Positions 13,281 to 22,734 are shown, numbered from the stretch's first letter. The stretch: 34,786 nt of DNA from a virus (IMGVR_UViG_3300035666_000096:1-34786), one strand, 5' to 3'. Program-made: numbers and translations. The notes: generated by a model not told the origin, from the letters alone.

Positions 13281-13366
13281 GGTTTTCCCCTACAAGGTAA
13301 TGACGCGCCGATGCCCTCACCGAAACGCGGTCTTATATTATCTTATAGGTTAAAACATTGTAGCAC
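13281..13366 (-). promoter_or_regulatory. Leader region before the fibre cluster, possible promoter
   Basis: The largest gap in the late block outside the lysis end. Read on the minus strand it contains an AT-rich stretch TATAAGATAATATAAG with -10-like hexamers but no good -35 box, then a small hairpin (ACCG-CGTTT-CGGT, 13319-13331) and GTAGGGG before the ATG. It may be a secondary late promoter with a structured leader. Confidence 0.25.
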
Positions 13367-14503
13367 TTATTTAAAATAATCACCAACCATCCAAGTAACA
13401 ACAGTATAGCGAATTCCTTTTGTAACAGGTTCAACACCATGTAACATAAAAGACGGGAACACAATTACATCGCCTTTGCTTTGTTTTGGATAAAATTTTT
13501 CATGTCCGTTTTGAATAAAGAATTTTCCACCCTCAAAATCATCATTTAGTATTGCTAATACTGTAAGTTTTCTACATTCATTTGAATGTTTATGAACAGT
13601 ATCAGTATGCGCTTCATATTTGCCATCAATTTCATACATTAAAAATTCAGTTTGATTTGAATGTGTAATGCTATATTTCCAAAATTGATTGTTTAGATTT
13701 AATCCTAATGATGTTAGCGTTGCCCCAATCCCTTGATTCATTGGTAATGGTAATCTTTGAACATTGCGAATATCTAAATTAAGATTTTTTTCTCCATCGC
13801 CAATATAAGGCAATTCTTTTTTAACTTCTTTTTTTGAGTATTCAGCAATTATGTTATCGCAAAATTGTTCTGAAACAGCATTTGGAATTGTGTAACCACT
13901 TTCAAAACATTTTTCTTTGTTTGTTTCAGTCCTGCTAATTCCTAAAGATTCGCGCTTGTCGTATTTCCAATCAGCGTATATTCCATTTGCATCAACATAG
14001 TGTAAAAACACTTGCGCTTGCCAATTACCTTCAAAATACGATTCACGCCAATGCCATTTTTCCAAGCCTTTATAAAGAACTGCATCACCAATGCCCATGT
14101 CAATTTTTGTAGGGTTTGTTTTGTCTTTATTGTCGCCCATATAAATAGACCAAACATTACCATCAAACCCTAATGTAATTGTTGCAGATATTTCGCAGGC
14201 TTCCCTATCTACATGAACTTCTAAAACTTCGGTTTGTGTATCATATAAACGCGCATAACTATATGTTGGGTAAAGTTGTTTGCCGCAAGCCTTTTCAAAA
14301 TAGGGCAAACAGTATTCCAATAACTTATCAAAAACTAATTCACCATGAACGCCTTGTGATTTTGGACATTGGTCATCATTGACTGTTTTCTTTTCACTAA
14401 TCAGCCTATGTAATTCATCAATCAATTCATCGCATGAAGTTTTTGGTAAAAAATTCTGCAAGTGAACATACTTATTTTGTTCAAAAAATTCTATTGTATT
14501 CAT
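13367..14503 (-). CDS. Double-domain 2-oxoglutarate/Fe(II) oxygenase
   Basis: 378 residues with two jelly-roll units. N-terminal unit: YSYARLYDTQTEVLEVHVDR with His97/Asp99 as the HxD pair, ISATITLGFDG, and a distal His near 151 (EKWHWRES) before WQAQVFLHYV. C-terminal unit: YEAHTDTVH with His299/Asp301, RKLTVLAILN, GGKFFIQNG, and SFMLHGVEPVTKGIRYTVVTWMVG with His355 and the 2-oxoglutarate-binding Arg365. The second unit is a classic prolyl-4-hydroxylase-like domain. The first keeps the metal triad but has no clear Arg. Such enzymes hydroxylate proteins or small molecules; lying between fibre genes suggests a virion protein or host surface substrate, which is inference. Confidence 0.8.
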   Translation of the reverse strand: MNTIEFFEQNKYVHLQNFLPKTSCDELIDELHRLISEKKTVNDDQCPKSQGVHGELVFDKLLEYCLPYFEKACGKQLYPTYSYARLYDTQTEVLEVHVDREACEISATITLGFDGNVWSIYMGDNKDKTNPTKIDMGIGDAVLYKGLEKWHWRESYFEGNWQAQVFLHYVDANGIYADWKYDKRESLGISRTETNKEKCFESGYTIPNAVSEQFCDNIIAEYSKKEVKKELPYIGDGEKNLNLDIRNVQRLPLPMNQGIGATLTSLGLNLNNQFWKYSITHSNQTEFLMYEIDGKYEAHTDTVHKHSNECRKLTVLAILNDDFEGGKFFIQNGHEKFYPKQSKGDVIVFPSFMLHGVEPVTKGIRYTVVTWMVGDYFK

Positions 14504-14532
14504 GTCTTATCCTATTTTATTTTATGTATTTT

Positions 14533-14751
14533 TTAAACTTCAGGGTCAGGCGGTATAGGTTTTAATTGACAAGATTGTGTTTCCGTTTGAAAATACCAAT
14601 CTTGCGCATTTACATCATCCGCACATTCAATCCAATATAAAGGCGGCGCAACCTCAAAAGGCGTTTGTGCCACTTCTGCAATTCTTTCACCTAACAAAAT
14701 GTTTTCGTAAGAATAAACCAATTCATTTGGACTTATTAAAGCATTATTCAT
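14533..14751 (-). CDS. Small protein beside the adhesin, possible fibre-assembly factor
   Basis: 72 residues beginning MNNALISPNELVYSYENILLGERIAEV. The part FEVAPPLYWIECADDVNAQDWYF and the Pro-rich end (LKPIPPDPEV) resemble small proteins that follow phage fibre genes, with a hydrophobic APPLxWxEC motif. It sits 10 nt downstream of the glycine-rich adhesin. A chaperone or fibre-decorating role is plausible, not shown. Confidence 0.6.
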   Translation of the reverse strand: MNNALISPNELVYSYENILLGERIAEVAQTPFEVAPPLYWIECADDVNAQDWYFQTETQSCQLKPIPPDPEV

Positions 14752-14761
14752 ATATTACCCC

Positions 14762-15502
14762 TTACCATTCAACAATAACAATACCAGCCGCACCAGCACC
14801 GCCAGCAGTTGGTGAGCCAGGAGTTGTTCCCCCTTGTCCACCACCACCATACAAAAGACCTGCTTGTGCTTTAGAAACACCCCCAACACCAAATCCACCA
14901 CCACTATTGCCACCATTGCCACCAGCAGGAGCAATCTGCCCTGTTTGCCCAGTCATAGCATATCCTAGTGGCGATGTTCCGCTTCCCCCTACGCCTGCTG
15001 TTCCTTGTGAGCCTGAAGTGCCACCTGTTGCTGACGCTAAAGTGCTAAATGATGAAGTTTGCGTTGCCCCACCTACCGTTACAGGATAAGGAGTGCTAGA
15101 AGAAACTGAATATACTCCAATAGCCGCACCACCACCACCACCGCCAGCACCACTAGCAGGGGTTGGGGTTATTGGTGCTGGAACTGTATAAGAATTTGCG
15201 CCATTACCACCACCGCCTACAACAGTAATTCTTACTTTTGTGGTTGATGCTGGCGTTGTAAATGCGCCTGTCGTTGTAAATACTTGCATATTTGAAAAGC
15301 CACCTGCCGCACCATTTGAAGCGGCTGTAACGCGACCTTTAGCATCTACCGTAACACTTGCGCTAGTGTATGAACCAGCCGTAACACCAGTATTAACTAA
15401 ATTAGCGTCAGGTATAGTGCCGCTTAAACCGCTTGTTGTTTCAAGTTGCCCCGATGTATTAACCTTATTGGCTAATTGACTTAAATTAAATGCTTGTGTC
15501 AT
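14762..15502 (-). CDS. Glycine-rich tail fibre adhesin, 246 residues
   Basis: The N-terminal about 85 residues (MTQAFNLSQLANKVNTSGQLETTSGLSGTIPDANL...) form a fibre-like linker with a TAGSYTSASVTVDAKGRVTA strand block. From TTTGAFTTPASTTKVRITVVGGGGNG on, the chain is dominated by glycine clusters and ends AGAAGIVIVEW. That start/end pair and the polyglycine loops match the glycine-rich receptor-binding domain known from fibre adhesins (polyglycine sandwich type, as in gp38-like tips). The loops between glycine runs are likely the variable receptor contacts. The plus-strand proline-rich frame over this gene is its shadow. Confidence 0.85.
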   Translation of the reverse strand: MTQAFNLSQLANKVNTSGQLETTSGLSGTIPDANLVNTGVTAGSYTSASVTVDAKGRVTAASNGAAGGFSNMQVFTTTGAFTTPASTTKVRITVVGGGGNGANSYTVPAPITPTPASGAGGGGGGAAIGVYSVSSSTPYPVTVGGATQTSSFSTLASATGGTSGSQGTAGVGGSGTSPLGYAMTGQTGQIAPAGGNGGNSGGGFGVGGVSKAQAGLLYGGGGQGGTTPGSPTAGGAGAAGIVIVEW

Positions 15503-15510
15503 TTTATCCC

Positions 15511-18500
15511 CTATGCCGCCCCGACTGAAGCGAATGTTTGTTGTTGCATAATACTAGAACCATTTGTGTTTGTTGCTAATGTATAGTTGTTAGTGCCTAT
15601 TGTATAGTCTGTTGCCTGTTTCATTAAAGCCCCATTTATATATAAAGCAAATGATAAAGGGTTGAAATTGAACGAATATATTACTACACCGCTTGAAGCA
15701 TAGGCAATAACATTTGAAATAGTGCCTGTTGGTGTTGTTAAGTTATTTGCGCTAAATTGTATCATAGTCATTTTACCCGTTGCGGCAGATGGTAAGTTTG
15801 CTATTGCGCCACTTGTAATATCATAATCTTGTTCATTTATAACTGTGCCATTTAAAAACAATAATTCGTATGCACTATGCACCGCCCATGTTGTTGGCGT
15901 GTAACTAGCCGCAGATGTTAAATCAAAAGCCCAACGGCTAAATACGCGATAAGAACTACCTGCCGCCCTGTATTGATAGATTGTTGCGCCTGCGCTTACA
16001 GTTACGCTTGTTGAAAATGTAATTGTGCGCGTTGAATAATTTACGCCTGTTACTGTATATTGTGTTGGCGTTCCTGTATTAGCAAAAGTAATCTTATCGC
16101 CCACATCAATTAGTTGCCAAGGCATTGTTGCGCTATCCCAAACAACCGTATTGGTTGATGATGAACCAACGGTTAAATTGATTGTGGTGTAAGTTATAGC
16201 CGCCGCTACCGCACGCATTGAAATGCAAGTAATAACATCATTTAAGTTTGCGCCTACGCTTAATGTAAAGGTTGTGCTTGTTTCGGTATATTCGCTTGGG
16301 TCTAGCAACAATCCATTTTGAAAGATTAGGTCTTGTCCTGTTATATATCCTGATACCCTAGCCGTTGGTGTAAATACAGTTTGACCGCTTGTTGCTGTAA
16401 ACGATTGTTGATTAAAGTAAAAATTATCAGGCGGTGCAAAGCCAACAATGCGACCATAAATATCAACAGTTATGGTTGCGGCTGAACTTGTAAATGTAGA
16501 ACCACCGTCAGGGAATGTTAAAAATTCCGCTAATGATGCAACTAGTTGTCCGTCAGGCGTGTTTGTAACGGCTATTTGACCTGCGCTTGCCGATGGCATT
16601 CCTGTAATAATTGTTTGACCTGTTGCCTTATCTAAATCAATAATGTTTATGCCGTCAGGTAAAGCAGACCAAATACGAAAATCAAATTTACTTACTGTCG
16701 TTGGAACAAATGCGCCACCACTACCAGCAACATCCGTTCCACCAGCATAGGTGGCAAAATCAGAATCAAATCCAAACTTGCGGTTTGCATAATTTATGTA
16801 TGCTAAATAAATGTTTGTGCCAAATGCAGGGTCGGCTAAATACCATTTGTAATCGCTTGCATTTAATGATGGCGAACTAGTTGTTTGGTTGTATAACCCA
16901 AAGTATGTTTTATTGCGTGGGTCTAAACTAAATCCTGTGCCTGTAATACTTGTCGCATAAGCAACAGACAAATACTGCGCTTCATATTGGAATGTTGTTG
17001 GTCGCCATTGCAACACGCTTGACGCTAAAGAAAAATCGCTTGATGCAATACTATTAACCATGCGACTAAAAAAATACCAGTTGCCAGCAGGAATGTTAAA
17101 CAGTTGCACGGCAGGCATTAAAACACTTTGACCATAAGGGTCGCCGTTTGCTTTAACTTCAGTTATGCCTGCAAATATGCGTTGTTCAGATGTTGGAAAT
17201 TGAAAGTTTGAATACCAAACTTCAGCGTATTGTGTAATACCTGCGGTTGAACTTGTAACCATTACATTAAATGCAGGGTTAGCCGCGCTTGGCAATATGG
17301 TGGTTATGTATGGTGGCGGCACTATGCCAAAAGTAATTGGTGAACCAATGCCTGTGTTAGGGGATGGCGCAAATTGCGTTATATCTTTGTCATCATAAAC
17401 TGCGCTGTTAAATTCCATTAAACTTAATGTGGCTGTAACTTGACCGCTATCATTAAATTTTTGCGTTACCTTTCCAATGCGAAATTGTTTTGCAACCCAA
17501 CCATAATTTGAATTAGTAACAGTAACAATATCGCCTGCGTCAAGTTGCAAGCCCGTGTAATCAATATCAACCTGCATTTGCAAATCTTCACGCGCCGCTT
17601 CTAAAAAGCGATTGGCTAAATACTGCGCTTGAACATTGTTATTGCAAAGAACTAGGCTAACAGACTGTTTGTTTACAGGTTCATTTGGAAACAATAATGC
17701 AGGGTTTATAACAGCCAAATCAAATGATGCGCTGTTAAAACTATCTTGCGCTGTGCTATCAGGGTATTTAACTTCAATGATATTAAATGAGTTTGCTAAA
17801 TCAATAGGGCTTATTTGTATTGCTGACACCATATTGCTGTCGTTTATATCCATCGCAATAGTGTTAGTTGGCTGTTGAACTATTACGCCCCATAACGATG
17901 TAATTTCAGAATAACGAATTAAACAATCGCAACAATCAGCCATAGCCTGTATGTTGTTCATTATTTTAGCGGCAGTATCAATCGTTCCATTAAACTTAAA
18001 TCGCGATTGCGCTGTTGGAAATCCACCGCTTGATGTATATGTAAATGTTGCATTTGAATAAGCATTTAAAGCGGCTATGCTTGCTGTGTCTATGTTATCA
18101 ATAGATATTGCCGCGCCGTATCGTGTGCTAGTTAAATAATCCTGTATGCAATCGCCTGCCGAATTGCGTGGGTTTATAACTTGGAATCGTGTTTGATTTA
18201 ATGCAACAAGGTTGCGTGATTGACTATATTTCAAATGAATAATAGCAAAAGCGCAGTTGGTCATTTGTTTAGAACTATTCCAAGTATAAACAAGACCGCC
18301 TGAATTCATTACTTGAATAGCAGTTAAGCCGCTATTTGTTGGCGTATTAGAACCATTGCGATATAAATAAATATCCATGTAACCTGATATATCTTGAATA
18401 AGACTTGTGCTTTCATCAAGCAATCCTGTTACTTTGTAAGTTTCGCCAACTGTCGTGCTAAAGACACATTTTTTACCGCCCCAATAAACATCGCCAAAAG

Positions 18501-18897
18501 TAAACGCATCGGCTGTTCCACCAGTTTCGGTGTTAGTAACTTCGCTTAATGCCATAACCCAATAAATATCTTGATTGTCTTGCGAAATAGACATATCAAC
18601 AACAATGCCACCAACCCATGCTGAACCATAAACAACAGGCAATTTGTTATCGCCAGCAGGCGGCACTTGCTGACGGTTGCCAACATTAGGTTCTGATTGT
18701 TGATTAGGTGCGTTTGGCGCAAAGATTTTTGAAATAATCATTGATGCAACCATGTTTATTGCAAATGCTACTATTGCACTTGCTACCGCCGCACCAGCAA
18801 CGCCACTAAAAATAGCACCTGCAATAATTGAACCAACCGCAAAGGATGGTGTTGTATAGGTAAACCAAATTATAAAAAGCAGTAAAAATTTAATCAT
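15511..18897 (-). CDS. Tail tip/host specificity protein, lambda J-like
   Basis: 1128 residues, same size class as lambda J. The N-terminus is hydrophobic: a helix resembling a signal peptide (residues 1-20, ending PSFA) and a second Gly/Ala-rich segment (about 22-60). Then KLPVVYGSAWVGGIVVDMSIS, a motif seen in J-type proteins, and a long region with J-like hub folds (YLANRFLEAAREDLQMQVDIDYTGLQLDAGDIVTVTN, about 430-470) and fibronectin-like strands. The C-terminal third carries three related small domains with an NG(x)xxxxDY core. Coupled by 4 nt to the acetyltransferase. It should form the tail tip that contacts the receptor. Confidence 0.85.
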   Translation of the reverse strand: MIKFLLLFIIWFTYTTPSFAVGSIIAGAIFSGVAGAAVASAIVAFAINMVASMIISKIFAPNAPNQQSEPNVGNRQQVPPAGDNKLPVVYGSAWVGGIVVDMSISQDNQDIYWVMALSEVTNTETGGTADAFTFGDVYWGGKKCVFSTTVGETYKVTGLLDESTSLIQDISGYMDIYLYRNGSNTPTNSGLTAIQVMNSGGLVYTWNSSKQMTNCAFAIIHLKYSQSRNLVALNQTRFQVINPRNSAGDCIQDYLTSTRYGAAISIDNIDTASIAALNAYSNATFTYTSSGGFPTAQSRFKFNGTIDTAAKIMNNIQAMADCCDCLIRYSEITSLWGVIVQQPTNTIAMDINDSNMVSAIQISPIDLANSFNIIEVKYPDSTAQDSFNSASFDLAVINPALLFPNEPVNKQSVSLVLCNNNVQAQYLANRFLEAAREDLQMQVDIDYTGLQLDAGDIVTVTNSNYGWVAKQFRIGKVTQKFNDSGQVTATLSLMEFNSAVYDDKDITQFAPSPNTGIGSPITFGIVPPPYITTILPSAANPAFNVMVTSSTAGITQYAEVWYSNFQFPTSEQRIFAGITEVKANGDPYGQSVLMPAVQLFNIPAGNWYFFSRMVNSIASSDFSLASSVLQWRPTTFQYEAQYLSVAYATSITGTGFSLDPRNKTYFGLYNQTTSSPSLNASDYKWYLADPAFGTNIYLAYINYANRKFGFDSDFATYAGGTDVAGSGGAFVPTTVSKFDFRIWSALPDGINIIDLDKATGQTIITGMPSASAGQIAVTNTPDGQLVASLAEFLTFPDGGSTFTSSAATITVDIYGRIVGFAPPDNFYFNQQSFTATSGQTVFTPTARVSGYITGQDLIFQNGLLLDPSEYTETSTTFTLSVGANLNDVITCISMRAVAAAITYTTINLTVGSSSTNTVVWDSATMPWQLIDVGDKITFANTGTPTQYTVTGVNYSTRTITFSTSVTVSAGATIYQYRAAGSSYRVFSRWAFDLTSAASYTPTTWAVHSAYELLFLNGTVINEQDYDITSGAIANLPSAATGKMTMIQFSANNLTTPTGTISNVIAYASSGVVIYSFNFNPLSFALYINGALMKQATDYTIGTNNYTLATNTNGSSIMQQQTFASVGAA

Positions 18898-19328
18898 TGC
18901 AACCAGCCTTCTTCTATTTTAGTAAACCCAAATTTTTCATATTTAATATCAGGGCTAGTAACCATTTTATTCATGGTAAACAATTTAATCCTGCCTTCAT
19001 CTTTTAACTTTTTAGCGTGTAATACATACGCGCTTAAAAGCCTATATCCAACGCTTGTATTTCTGTTTTCAGGTTTAACATACCAAGCCAATTCATATAA
19101 AGCAAAAGTTTTGTCGCACCATATTGTTGGCTGTATAACGCCAATAATCATGCCAACATTTTCTTCAATATATATTACGCCTTGACCTGCAATAATTGTG
19201 TCTAATAAGCGACTTATATACTCAACATTGTTTAAATCTTTATATTGCTGAATAGGGCTTTCATCCCTAAACATTCGCATCAAATCCATGATGCCATCTT
19301 TATCAAACTTGTTAGCAAGCCTTATCAT
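18894..19328 (-). CDS. GNAT family acetyltransferase
   Basis: 144 residues, one GNAT domain. Features: IEENVGMIIGVIQPTIW (beta strands 2-3), ALYELAWYVKPENRNTSVGYRLLSAYVLHAKKLK with the RNTSVGYRLL acetyl-CoA loop (motif A), and the C-terminal YEKFGFTKIEEGWLQ (motif B). ATGA overlaps connect it to the tail tip gene and to a minor tail gene. Acetyltransferases at this spot recur in tail operons of many phages; the substrate is unknown and may be a virion or host protein. Confidence 0.85.
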   Translation of the reverse strand: MIRLANKFDKDGIMDLMRMFRDESPIQQYKDLNNVEYISRLLDTIIAGQGVIYIEENVGMIIGVIQPTIWCDKTFALYELAWYVKPENRNTSVGYRLLSAYVLHAKKLKDEGRIKLFTMNKMVTSPDIKYEKFGFTKIEEGWLQ

Positions 19329-19954
19329 GTTTTATAAACTTTAGGGTCTGCGTCTTTGCCAAAAAAGTAATTAATAGATTGAATGTAATTTACACGATTC
19401 ATTGATGTGTCGCCTGCGCTAAAAAATTGCCAAGCATTGTCATTTGTATATCGCCCTGCGGTTCTGTTTTGCAGAATAATCTGTATGCTTGATGCGCTAA
19501 CATTTATTGTGCCAACAAACAAACGCAAATCTTCCATCCATTGTTCGGTAATGGTGAAAGCGTTTATATAACCTGTAAAAAACTTATAAAGCCCGTTATC
19601 GCCGCCCGTTGTAATCAGCGCATTGTTTGTGTCAAAAAACCCATGCCACATTTCAATCTTTGAACCTTTAATGTTTTGCCCTAACACCCAACCAAGCAAA
19701 GCCGTATCAATACCAACAAGCGTAACGGATGTTTCGTTGGCTGTGGATTTAATGTCGCGTTGAACATCGCCAATTTGAACTAAAGCAGATAATCCATTAA
19801 ATGTTTGCGGGGTGCCACCAAGCGTTACAGTTATTTCATAAGGCGCAGTTGAAAATAACGATACGGTTTCCACGCCCTCAACAACCGTTGTAACGCGCAC
19901 AAAGTCCGCTAGGCGAATGTTATTTGTATTTTGTAAGGGAACTATGTTTTCCAT
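19325..19954 (-). CDS. Minor tail protein, 209 residues
   Basis: Starts MENIVPLQNTNNIRLADFVRVTTV. Strand-rich with a long NGLSALVQIGDVQRDIKSTANETSVTLVGIDTALLGWVLGQNIKG stretch, then an ILQNRTAGRYTNDNAWQFF...DTSMNRVNYIQSINYFFGKDA end. The interplay of VTLxGI, EMWHGFFD and the RYTNDN motif resembles proteins between tape measure and tip in lambda-like tails (DUF2163-like or lambda L/M position). Family placement is by position and general resemblance only. Confidence 0.65.
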   Translation of the reverse strand: MENIVPLQNTNNIRLADFVRVTTVVEGVETVSLFSTAPYEITVTLGGTPQTFNGLSALVQIGDVQRDIKSTANETSVTLVGIDTALLGWVLGQNIKGSKIEMWHGFFDTNNALITTGGDNGLYKFFTGYINAFTITEQWMEDLRLFVGTINVSASSIQIILQNRTAGRYTNDNAWQFFSAGDTSMNRVNYIQSINYFFGKDADPKVYKT

Positions 19955-20637
19955 TATAAAACCGCTTCAAACGCTTTAAAATTGCCGTTCCATGCAATGA
20001 AACTATCATTGGTCATTGGAACTAATGTGTAAGTTGGATATTCACGCAAGATAACGCAAAAGGTTGTGCCTGTAAATGTGCCACCACCTAAAGCAATGGT
20101 TGTTCCATATTGACCAATTACACATTGAACAGGGCTTGTTAGTGCTGTAATCAAATTACGATGAACGGGAATGTTTACGGTTGAACCGCTACCACGCAAC
20201 ACATCGGCGGTTGCAATATAGGCATAACGCCCTACTTGGCAAAAATCGCCTGTGCGAACTATGTATGTGCCGCTTGAAACTGACGGCAATGCCCCTAGAA
20301 CCAATGTTTTATTTGCGCTGGATGTCTGCCATTCACATGAACCAATTTGCGCGTCTGAAAGCCCCCCTTGATAGGCAATATAATTAACCCATCCAGTTGA
20401 ACCAAAATTTAGGTATTGTTCCGTTGCTTTGTCGGCTTCACGCAATGCACTAAGCAAAGGGCGGTTTTGACTATAAAGCAAATATGACATTGGCTTCATT
20501 TCAAAGCCAAATGGTTGAACGGTTAAAATTTCCGATGTGCTTATGCGTTGATTGCGCGATACCACTTGACCAATAAACCGCTGGTCGTTAATACCAACGC
20601 TTTCTGCCACCGATAAAATTGTATTTAATGTTGTCAT
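19954..20637 (-). CDS. Distal/minor tail protein, 227 residues
   Basis: First gene after the tape measure in the transcript, the slot of the distal tail protein or lambda M. Starts MTTLNTILSVAESVGINDQRFIGQVVSRNQRISTSE. Its C-terminal part (GRYAYIATADVLRGSGSTVNIPVHRNLIT and TYTLVPMTNDSFIAWNGNFKAFEAVL) is beta-strand rich. A 1-nt stop/start overlap joins it to the 209-residue protein. No confident family; role inferred from synteny. Confidence 0.65.
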   Translation of the reverse strand: MTTLNTILSVAESVGINDQRFIGQVVSRNQRISTSEILTVQPFGFEMKPMSYLLYSQNRPLLSALREADKATEQYLNFGSTGWVNYIAYQGGLSDAQIGSCEWQTSSANKTLVLGALPSVSSGTYIVRTGDFCQVGRYAYIATADVLRGSGSTVNIPVHRNLITALTSPVQCVIGQYGTTIALGGGTFTGTTFCVILREYPTYTLVPMTNDSFIAWNGNFKAFEAVL

Positions 20638-20643
20638 TTTATT

Positions 20644-22731
20644 CTACCTTGACTGTGGCAAGCCGCGTTGCGCTGATTGATTAGCGGCAAATATAGCGTT
20701 CTTGTTTTTAGCAAGGAATTGAACACCGCTTTGCGTATCAATAGCACTCATGTTTTGGATTACCGTGCCATTATAAACTGTTTGTGGCTGACCGCCCATC
20801 ATTGATGATAATTGATTGTTCGGAATGATTGTGCCTGCTGTGCGTGGAACAAATAATTCTGCGCCGCGTTCGCCAACTAGACTTGGAACACCAACAGGCG
20901 GTGAACCACCATCGGCAAAACCAAGCAATCCAAGCAACCCACCGCCATTGGCAAAATTAGTTGAACTGCTTGTTAAACTAAAGCCACCACCGCCGCCACC
21001 AAGTAATCCGAATATGCCACTCATTTGTGATTGCAGTTGAAATCGCAATAAATCTTTAATCATACTGCTAATTAAATTGCCAAATGAAAGTGTGCCAGTT
21101 TCAACAAATCTATCTAATGCAGAACTCATGCTGTTGGTCATGTTATTAAAAACTTGTGCGCCAATAGCCGCGCTATCCTGTGCGCGTTCAGTAAAGTTAT
21201 TGTATGCTTTATTCCATCCTGCTTGGAAAGTGTTTTGCGCCCTTGTGTTGGCTTCTTCCGCTTCAATGTTATTCATGCTTGCAATAGCAAAGTCATAAAT
21301 TTGTTCGTCAGTCAGCAAGCCCTCTTTTTTCTTATCTAATATGGCTTGTTGCAAATCATAATAACGCAACGCAAGTTGAACTTGGGTGTCGCTTTGACCT
21401 GCCATTTCTTTAGTTAAATTTAATCGTTCGGTGGCAATTTCAAGATTTTTAGTTTCTAATTTATTGGCTTCACGCGCATCCTGTTTAAGTTTGCCTTTTG
21501 CCATTTCATTTTCCATTGATTGCCGTTCATATTCTAATGTGGCAATAGCAATGTCTTTTAACTTGGTTGCATCAATCAATGCTTTAGCACGGGCTGTGCC
21601 TTTTAAATGTTCTAAACTGCCGCCTTTTTCAAACTCTAAATTAAGTTTTTCTGTTTCTGTTAGGGTCTTGCCCATGTTTTCAGTTTCAGATTTAGTCAAA
21701 AGCAATTTGCGTTCTAACGCTTCTTTTTGTTTATTAACTTCGTTAGTTAATTTTTCAGCATCTTTAACTTTTTGCCTGTCGGCTTCCGCTTGCTTGGCTT
21801 CTTTGGTTGCAATGATTTTATCAAGCCTTGCAACTTCGGCTTTACGGGCTTCCGCATCTTTAGCCAATTCTTCTTTTGATTTATATGGGCTTGACCGCGC
21901 ACCGCCAGTAACAGACGCTTGATTTGGTATAACAGAACCAAATTGCAAATCATCTATTGAACCACGCCTGCCGCCAGTTGTAATTCTGTTTTGCAAAACT
22001 TCGCCAAGCGTTAATAAATCTTTTAATGCTTGTTTTGCGGCAGTAAGCATTTGAACAAATCGTTCTGCACCTTGCGCCCATGCTTTAAATGCACCGCCTA
22101 ATTCAACCGCAAAGCCTGCTTTCATATTAATAAAGATGCGGTCTAATATATCAAACGCTTCGCCTGCCTCTTTAAATGCTTTGCCCGTTCCCTCAAACGC
22201 CCCTTTGGTTTTTGCCAAATCATCGTTCATGCCTTTAATGTCAGCACCTTTAATGGCTTTGCCAAAAATTTCCATTGCAGTTGCATTGCGTGTAATTGGA
22301 TTTTCTATTGCGGCAATACTGTTTAGGGTTTTTCTAAACAATTCATCGGGGCTTAATTGCTTGATGTCAGATATTGAAACGCCTAGTTTGGCAAATGTTT
22401 CTTCGGCTTTTTTGTTGCCTTGGCTGGCTTCATCTAGTTTGTTTGATAATGATGAAAATAGTTTGCCTACATTTTCGGCTTCACCACCATTAAGGGTTAA
22501 GGCTGTGGATAATTCTAAAACGGTTTCAACTGCAACTTCATTGGCTTTGGCAACATCATTGATTTGGTCGGCAAACTTTAAAGCGTTCATGCCAGCCGCA
22601 CCCAAGGCTGTGCCAACTACGCCAGCACCAACAGCAAAAGTTTTTAACCCTTGTTGTGCAATGCCTAAGTTTTTGTTGAACTCGGCTGTGTCAAGACCTA
22701 AAACAACGCCTAACCTTGAAATGAGTGCCAT
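20644..22731 (-). CDS. Tail tape measure protein, 695 residues
   Basis: Begins MALISRLGVVLGLDTAEFNKNL, the usual start of prophage tape measures, followed by an Ala-rich helical segment (about 30-60). The middle (about 270-480) is a long charged coiled coil (EARKAEVARLDKIIATKEAKQAEADRQ...). The end holds Gly-rich hydrophobic patches and the SLVGERGAELFVPRTAGTIIPN motif common at tape measure C-termini. At about 1.5 angstrom per helical residue it predicts a tail of about 100 nm. It acts as ruler in tail tube assembly and is probably ejected with DNA. Confidence 0.92.
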   Translation of the reverse strand: MALISRLGVVLGLDTAEFNKNLGIAQQGLKTFAVGAGVVGTALGAAGMNALKFADQINDVAKANEVAVETVLELSTALTLNGGEAENVGKLFSSLSNKLDEASQGNKKAEETFAKLGVSISDIKQLSPDELFRKTLNSIAAIENPITRNATAMEIFGKAIKGADIKGMNDDLAKTKGAFEGTGKAFKEAGEAFDILDRIFINMKAGFAVELGGAFKAWAQGAERFVQMLTAAKQALKDLLTLGEVLQNRITTGGRRGSIDDLQFGSVIPNQASVTGGARSSPYKSKEELAKDAEARKAEVARLDKIIATKEAKQAEADRQKVKDAEKLTNEVNKQKEALERKLLLTKSETENMGKTLTETEKLNLEFEKGGSLEHLKGTARAKALIDATKLKDIAIATLEYERQSMENEMAKGKLKQDAREANKLETKNLEIATERLNLTKEMAGQSDTQVQLALRYYDLQQAILDKKKEGLLTDEQIYDFAIASMNNIEAEEANTRAQNTFQAGWNKAYNNFTERAQDSAAIGAQVFNNMTNSMSSALDRFVETGTLSFGNLISSMIKDLLRFQLQSQMSGIFGLLGGGGGGFSLTSSSTNFANGGGLLGLLGFADGGSPPVGVPSLVGERGAELFVPRTAGTIIPNNQLSSMMGGQPQTVYNGTVIQNMSAIDTQSGVQFLAKNKNAIFAANQSAQRGLPQSR

Positions 22732-22734
22732 TTT

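Noticed and set aside
14577-15089. Long plus-strand frame rich in proline
   Set aside because: It is the complement of the glycine-rich adhesin gene (Gly GGN codons give Pro on the other strand); no ribosome site or neighbours on that strand.
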